DNA of 7,689 nucleotides, from positions 1 through 7,689 of the forward strand of contig JANYGM010000156.1 of NCBI GenBank assembly GCA_025362415.1, given 5' to 3'. Origin of the DNA: a bacterium (GTDB taxonomy: Bacteria > Bacteroidota > Bacteroidia > Cytophagales > Thermonemataceae). This document shows, piece by piece, positions 6,301 through 7,689 of this stretch. The notes beneath the pieces were generated by a model. That model had not been told where the DNA came from. It searched no databases and saw only the letters and a program-made list of their open reading frames with translations. The number at the start of each line of letters is the position of its first letter. The stretch's first letter is position 1. A program made the position numbers and the translations under genes.

Positions 6301-6328
6301 CTATTGCCGAAAACTGATAATCTGCCAT
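3317..6328 (-). CDS. leuS: Leucyl-tRNA synthetase with an in-frame palindromic-repeat insertion
   Basis: This class I synthetase charges tRNA-Leu with leucine in the cytoplasm and hydrolyses mischarged tRNA in its CP1 editing domain. The nucleotide-binding HVGH is at residues 49-52 and KMSKR at 770-774. The Rossmann core also shows FSRQRYWGEPVP (about 545) and GGAEHATGHLLYSRFW (about 650). The editing domain contains TTRVDT (373-378) and AVPCSDDRDY (about 463-473), with the expected aspartate retained. The C-terminal part has the anticodon-binding domain and ends INGKVRANRV...MGKIVNLVV. The protein is 1003 residues. Without the roughly 65-residue repeat-derived block at about 300-365 it would be near 935, usual for this phylum. 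All synthetase motifs are intact on both sides of the block, so the enzyme is probably active. The gene diverges from porU and has its own promoter and a structured leader of about 90 bases. Confidence 0.97.
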   Translation of the reverse strand: MADYQFSAIEKKWQNKWQQSKLYKATEDTQKPKYYVLDMFPYPSGAGLHVGHPLGYIASDIMARYKRLKGFNVLHPIGFDSFGLPAEQYAIQTGQHPALTTEENITRYISQLQNIGFSFDWDREVRTSAPDYYKWTQWIFKQLFNAYYDQKANKAQNISVLIEEFEKNGNINISKAESAVCDEDTPVFSQKEWQNFSEKQKSDMLLKYRMTFLADAFVNWCPALGTVLANDEIKDGVSERGGYPVERKRMRQWMMRITAYAERLLNDLDSLDWSDSLKEVQRNWIGKSVGAEITFYTTTTTPSNMLAFEGGEQKTTPNPSFKGGEQDTTPNPSFEGGEQETTPNPSFEGGGQKTPLLPKEGLGVVKIPLTVFTTRVDTIFGVTYLAIAPEHELVPFLTTNEQKKDVLEYVEKATNRSERDRMADVKTVSGVFTGSYVTNPFNNEQVPVWIADYVLAGYGTGVVMAVPCSDDRDYRFVKHFNLPIINVIEGTETLENPTEKKYGKMINSGFLNGLDTKEAINKGIEFAVLGGFGKKKVNYKMREAVFSRQRYWGEPVPVYFKNDIPHLLEDKDLPLELPKIDKYLPTETGEPPLGRAENWNFKDNNNQYEYELSTMPGWAGSSWYWLRYMDANNENDFVSKEKEQYWKNVDLYIGGAEHATGHLLYSRFWNKFLFDMGFISSNEPFSKLINQGMIQGRSNFVYRLKNEPNKFVSFGKKDQYDTTEMHVDVNIVENEILDLAAFRAWTPDLANAEFILEDNGKYICGVEIEKMSKRWYNVVNPDAMVARYGADTLRLYEMFLGPLEQFKPWNTNGIDGTHKFLRKMWRLFHNEKFLENNNNGDFFVSEDAPTPAELKVLHSAIKRVSDDFDRFSFNTPVSNFMICANELTELKCNKRAILEQFVVLVSPYAPHITEELWELLGHKESVSFAQFPSFNEGYLKESSVNYPISINGKVRANRVFDVETSKEDIEKAVLADAEVIKWLEGKAPKKVIVVMGKIVNLVV
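5234..5431 (-). repeat. Palindromic repeat block inside leuS, 66 codons, in frame
   Basis: The block is exactly 198 bp. Positions 5234-5309 are a full copy of the palindromic core found at 19-91, in opposite orientation. Extra half-element units follow: 39-bp units ending at 5308, 5347 and 5386, and a degenerate 45-bp unit at 5387-5431. In the leuS frame the units read TTPNPSFKGGEQD, TTPNPSFEGGEQE and TTPNPSFEGGGQK, preceded by TTTPSNMLAFEGGEQK and followed by TPLLPKEGLGVV. Because 39 is 13 codons, gain or loss of units leaves the frame intact. The peptide sits between AEITFY and IPLTVFTTRVDT, where E. coli LeuS has only a short loop (about NVNDYDN). It is therefore a surface-loop expansion near the entry of the editing domain. 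Confidence 0.93.
5410..5424. repeat. Small palindrome replacing part of one repeat unit in leuS
   Basis: CTAGCA (5410-5415) and TGCTAG (5419-5424) are a perfect 6-bp inverted repeat around TAT. It takes the place of the GGAGGGGTTAGGGG half of the last unit and encodes the SNMLA stretch of leuS. The substitution keeps both a hairpin and the reading frame. It may be an independent small insertion or a repaired, diverged arm. Confidence 0.6.
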
Positions 6329-6363
6329 TTTGAGTGTATGAGTATTTTTTTAGGAGTTTACTT

Positions 6364-6405
6364 GCCACAGATACACAGATAAATACAATATTTATTTTCT
6401 GTGGC
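6364..6405. repeat. Stem-loop repeat in the leuS leader
   Basis: GCCACAGA (6364-6371) and TCTGTGGC (6398-6405) are perfect inverted 8-bp arms. Inside them ATAAATA (6379-6385) and TATTTAT (6389-6395) form a second 7-bp stem around CAA. The whole lies between the predicted leuS promoter and its start codon, so it would be transcribed as a leader hairpin. The CCACAGATnnACACAGAT wording resembles a widespread intergenic repeat seen in many bacterial phyla, so it may be a repeat rather than a dedicated regulator. It has no features of a T-box. Confidence 0.6.
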
Positions 6406-6423
6406 GGCTATATGTAATAATTG

Positions 6424-6455
6424 CAAAAATAAACATTTTTTAAACCAAGTCCAAA
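6424..6455 (-). promoter_or_regulatory. Predicted leuS promoter (Bacteroidota type)
   Basis: On the minus strand the -7 box TATTTTTG (complement of 6424-6431) matches TAnnTTTG. A -33 box TTTG (complement of 6452-6455) lies upstream with a 20-base spacer. This places transcription start near 6416-6418 and gives a leader of about 90 bases before the ATG at 6328. The -33 box is one half of the palindrome CAAACGTTTG at 6452-6461, whose other half serves the divergent porU promoter. Confidence 0.65.
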
Positions 6456-6457
6456 CG

Positions 6458-6488
6458 TTTGTAATAAAACAAAATCTTAGTATATTTG
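6458..6488 (+). promoter_or_regulatory. Predicted porU promoter (Bacteroidota type)
   Basis: TTTG (6458-6461) is followed after exactly 19 bases by TATATTTG (6481-6488), a full match to the Bacteroidota -33 / -7 pattern. Transcription would begin near 6494 and leave an untranslated leader of roughly 70 bases before the ATG at 6567. The -33 box lies within the same palindrome as the leuS -33 box, so polymerase binding at the two promoters may be mutually exclusive. Confidence 0.7.
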
Positions 6489-6566
6489 TACTGTAAAGAT
6501 ATGTAAATGATTTTTTGCACAATTTTTGCTGAAAAAACTAAAACTAGAACAATACTACCCAATAAT

Positions 6567-7689
6567 ATGAAAAAAAATATTTCTTATCTTTCAATATTAC
6601 AATTATTACTTTTGCCTTTTTTATTGGTTATTTTGCCTTTCAAAGCAGTTTTTGCACAAAATTCTGTTCTTAGTAATGGTAATTTTGTAAAAATAGCCAT
6701 AAGCAAAACAGGTATTCATAAAATTACATTTGCTGATTTGCAAACGTGGGGACTAAATCCTGCTAGCATCAATCCAAAAAATATACGTCTATACGGCAAT
6801 CAAGGTGGTATGTTGCCACAGGCAAACGCTGCTGCTCGTCCAACTGATTTGCAAGAAAATGCTATTATGGTGGTAGGTGAAGAAGATAATATTTTTAATA
6901 ATGATGATTATATCCTTTTTTATGCACAAGATGCAAATAAATGGGAATATAACGCCACCACACAACTTTTTGAACACGAAAAAAATCTTTACTCAGACAA
7001 AAATTATTATTTTATCACCGTTTCTGGGAATGCTGGTTTGCGCCTACAAACGCAGACAAGCATAAGCGGAGGTACGCAAAACATCAATACGTATGATGAG
7101 TGTATTTTTCACGAGGTAGATAAAGAAAATTTGTTGGCTCTTGCCAATGAAAATGGTTCTGGACGTGAATGGTATGGAGAACTTTTTAATAGTTCAACTG
7201 CAAGTTATGATTTTACAGAAAACCTCACAGGAATAGCTCCTAATACAGATTTAGTATTTACTTCTATGGTAGCAAGTATTAGCTCCAAAAATAGTAACAC
7301 TAATTTTTCTATTAAATCAGGCTCACAAAACATTGGTAATCAGCTAGTTAATGATACACAACTTGGTAGATATAATGCACAAGGAACAAACAAAACAGAT
7401 ATTTTTAGGATAAATACAAATAGTTTGTCAAATTTTGCTACTTTTCCAATCAATTATACTTTTGCAAACAACGGAAATACGGCTGCTCGTGGACTTCTAA
7501 ACTACTACCGCCTGCAATTTAAAAGAAATCTTGCTTTGTATGACACACAAACTAATTTTCGCTCTATTGAAAGTCTAGCTATGCCAATAGCTAATTTTTC
7601 TATCCAAAACATTGATAATAATACTGGTATTTGGGATATTTCTAATCCTATTCTTCCACAAAAACAAATTTACTTTTTAGCTGGAAATA
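6567..7689 (+). CDS. porU: Type IX secretion system sortase PorU, N-terminal part (runs off the window)
   Basis: The open frame continues to the window edge, giving 374 residues of what is normally a protein of more than 1000 residues. PorU is the cell-surface cysteine protease-like sortase of the type IX secretion system. It removes the C-terminal signal of cargo proteins and joins them to surface lipopolysaccharide. Residues 1-30 are a clear signal peptide: lysines, a long leucine-rich core, then VFA before QN. The mature start SNGNFVKIAISKTGIHKI and the segment INPKNIRLYGNQGGMLP fit the PorU N-terminal domain. GREWYGELF (199-207) matches the conserved GREWFGE-like motif of this family. The catalytic peptidase C25 domain lies beyond the window, so catalytic residues cannot be checked. 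A related C25-family surface protein is the only realistic alternative. Confidence 0.85.
   Translation, partial: MKKNISYLSILQLLLLPFLLVILPFKAVFAQNSVLSNGNFVKIAISKTGIHKITFADLQTWGLNPASINPKNIRLYGNQGGMLPQANAAARPTDLQENAIMVVGEEDNIFNNDDYILFYAQDANKWEYNATTQLFEHEKNLYSDKNYYFITVSGNAGLRLQTQTSISGGTQNINTYDECIFHEVDKENLLALANENGSGREWYGELFNSSTASYDFTENLTGIAPNTDLVFTSMVASISSKNSNTNFSIKSGSQNIGNQLVNDTQLGRYNAQGTNKTDIFRINTNSLSNFATFPINYTFANNGNTAARGLLNYYRLQFKRNLALYDTQTNFRSIESLAMPIANFSIQNIDNNTGIWDISNPILPQKQIYFLAGN

Noticed and set aside
6329..6420. T-box or other known riboswitch controlling leuS
   Set aside because: No T-box consensus or specifier-loop arrangement is visible, and T-boxes are not expected in Bacteroidota. 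The hairpin is better read as a repeat or simple leader stem.
6789..7065. Short open frames on both strands within the porU region
   Set aside because: They overlap the continuous porU frame, which has a signal peptide and family motifs. The shorter frames have no supporting features.

Overview
The window looks like the chromosome of an AT-rich member of the Bacteroidota, probably order Cytophagales (family not resolvable from the window). The grounds are: the N-terminal part of the type IX secretion sortase PorU, which is confined to this phylum; a leucyl-tRNA synthetase of the long Bacteroidota type; A-rich rather than Shine-Dalgarno start regions; and promoters of the Bacteroidota form TTTG / TAnnTTTG.

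Layout, left to right. Positions 1-113 hold a nested palindromic MITE-like element, cut by the window edge. Next is a plus-strand PfkB-family heptose-7-phosphate kinase (211-1200), with a -7 promoter box just before it. Positions 1201-1431 are non-coding: a 10-bp inverted repeat, then an 18-base stump of a third copy of the next gene, then short AGTGNNT-type repeats. A minus-strand cluster follows: a small four-helix membrane protein (2844-3257), then two tandem paralogs (2208-2828 and 1432-2049) of a roughly 205-residue protein with PD-(D/E)XK-nuclease-like motifs. The paralogs are separated by a strand-switching heptamer repeat array. A 16-bp perfect hairpin separates this cluster from leuS (3317-6328, minus). 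leuS and porU (from 6567, plus, running off the window) diverge from a 238-bp spacer. Two promoters there appear to share one palindrome, CAAACGTTTG, which supplies both -33 boxes.

The most striking feature lies inside leuS. A 198-bp (66-codon) block at 5234-5431 is made of the same GC-rich palindromic repeat that sits between genes at 19-91, plus extra 39-bp (13-codon) units. It adds about 65 residues of low-complexity TTPNPSFEGGEQ-type peptide to a loop at the entrance of the CP1 editing domain, and the reading frame stays intact. This parallels the Rickettsia palindromic elements that insert into protein genes. The repeat leaves four of six frames open, which may explain why it is tolerated.

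The genes do not form one pathway. rfaE1 supplies activated heptose for surface glycans, leuS is translation housekeeping, and porU is a secretion sortase. The paralog cluster is accessory and of unknown function. The shared theme is repeat activity: palindromic elements, heptamer arrays and gene duplication with decay, all within 7.7 kb.
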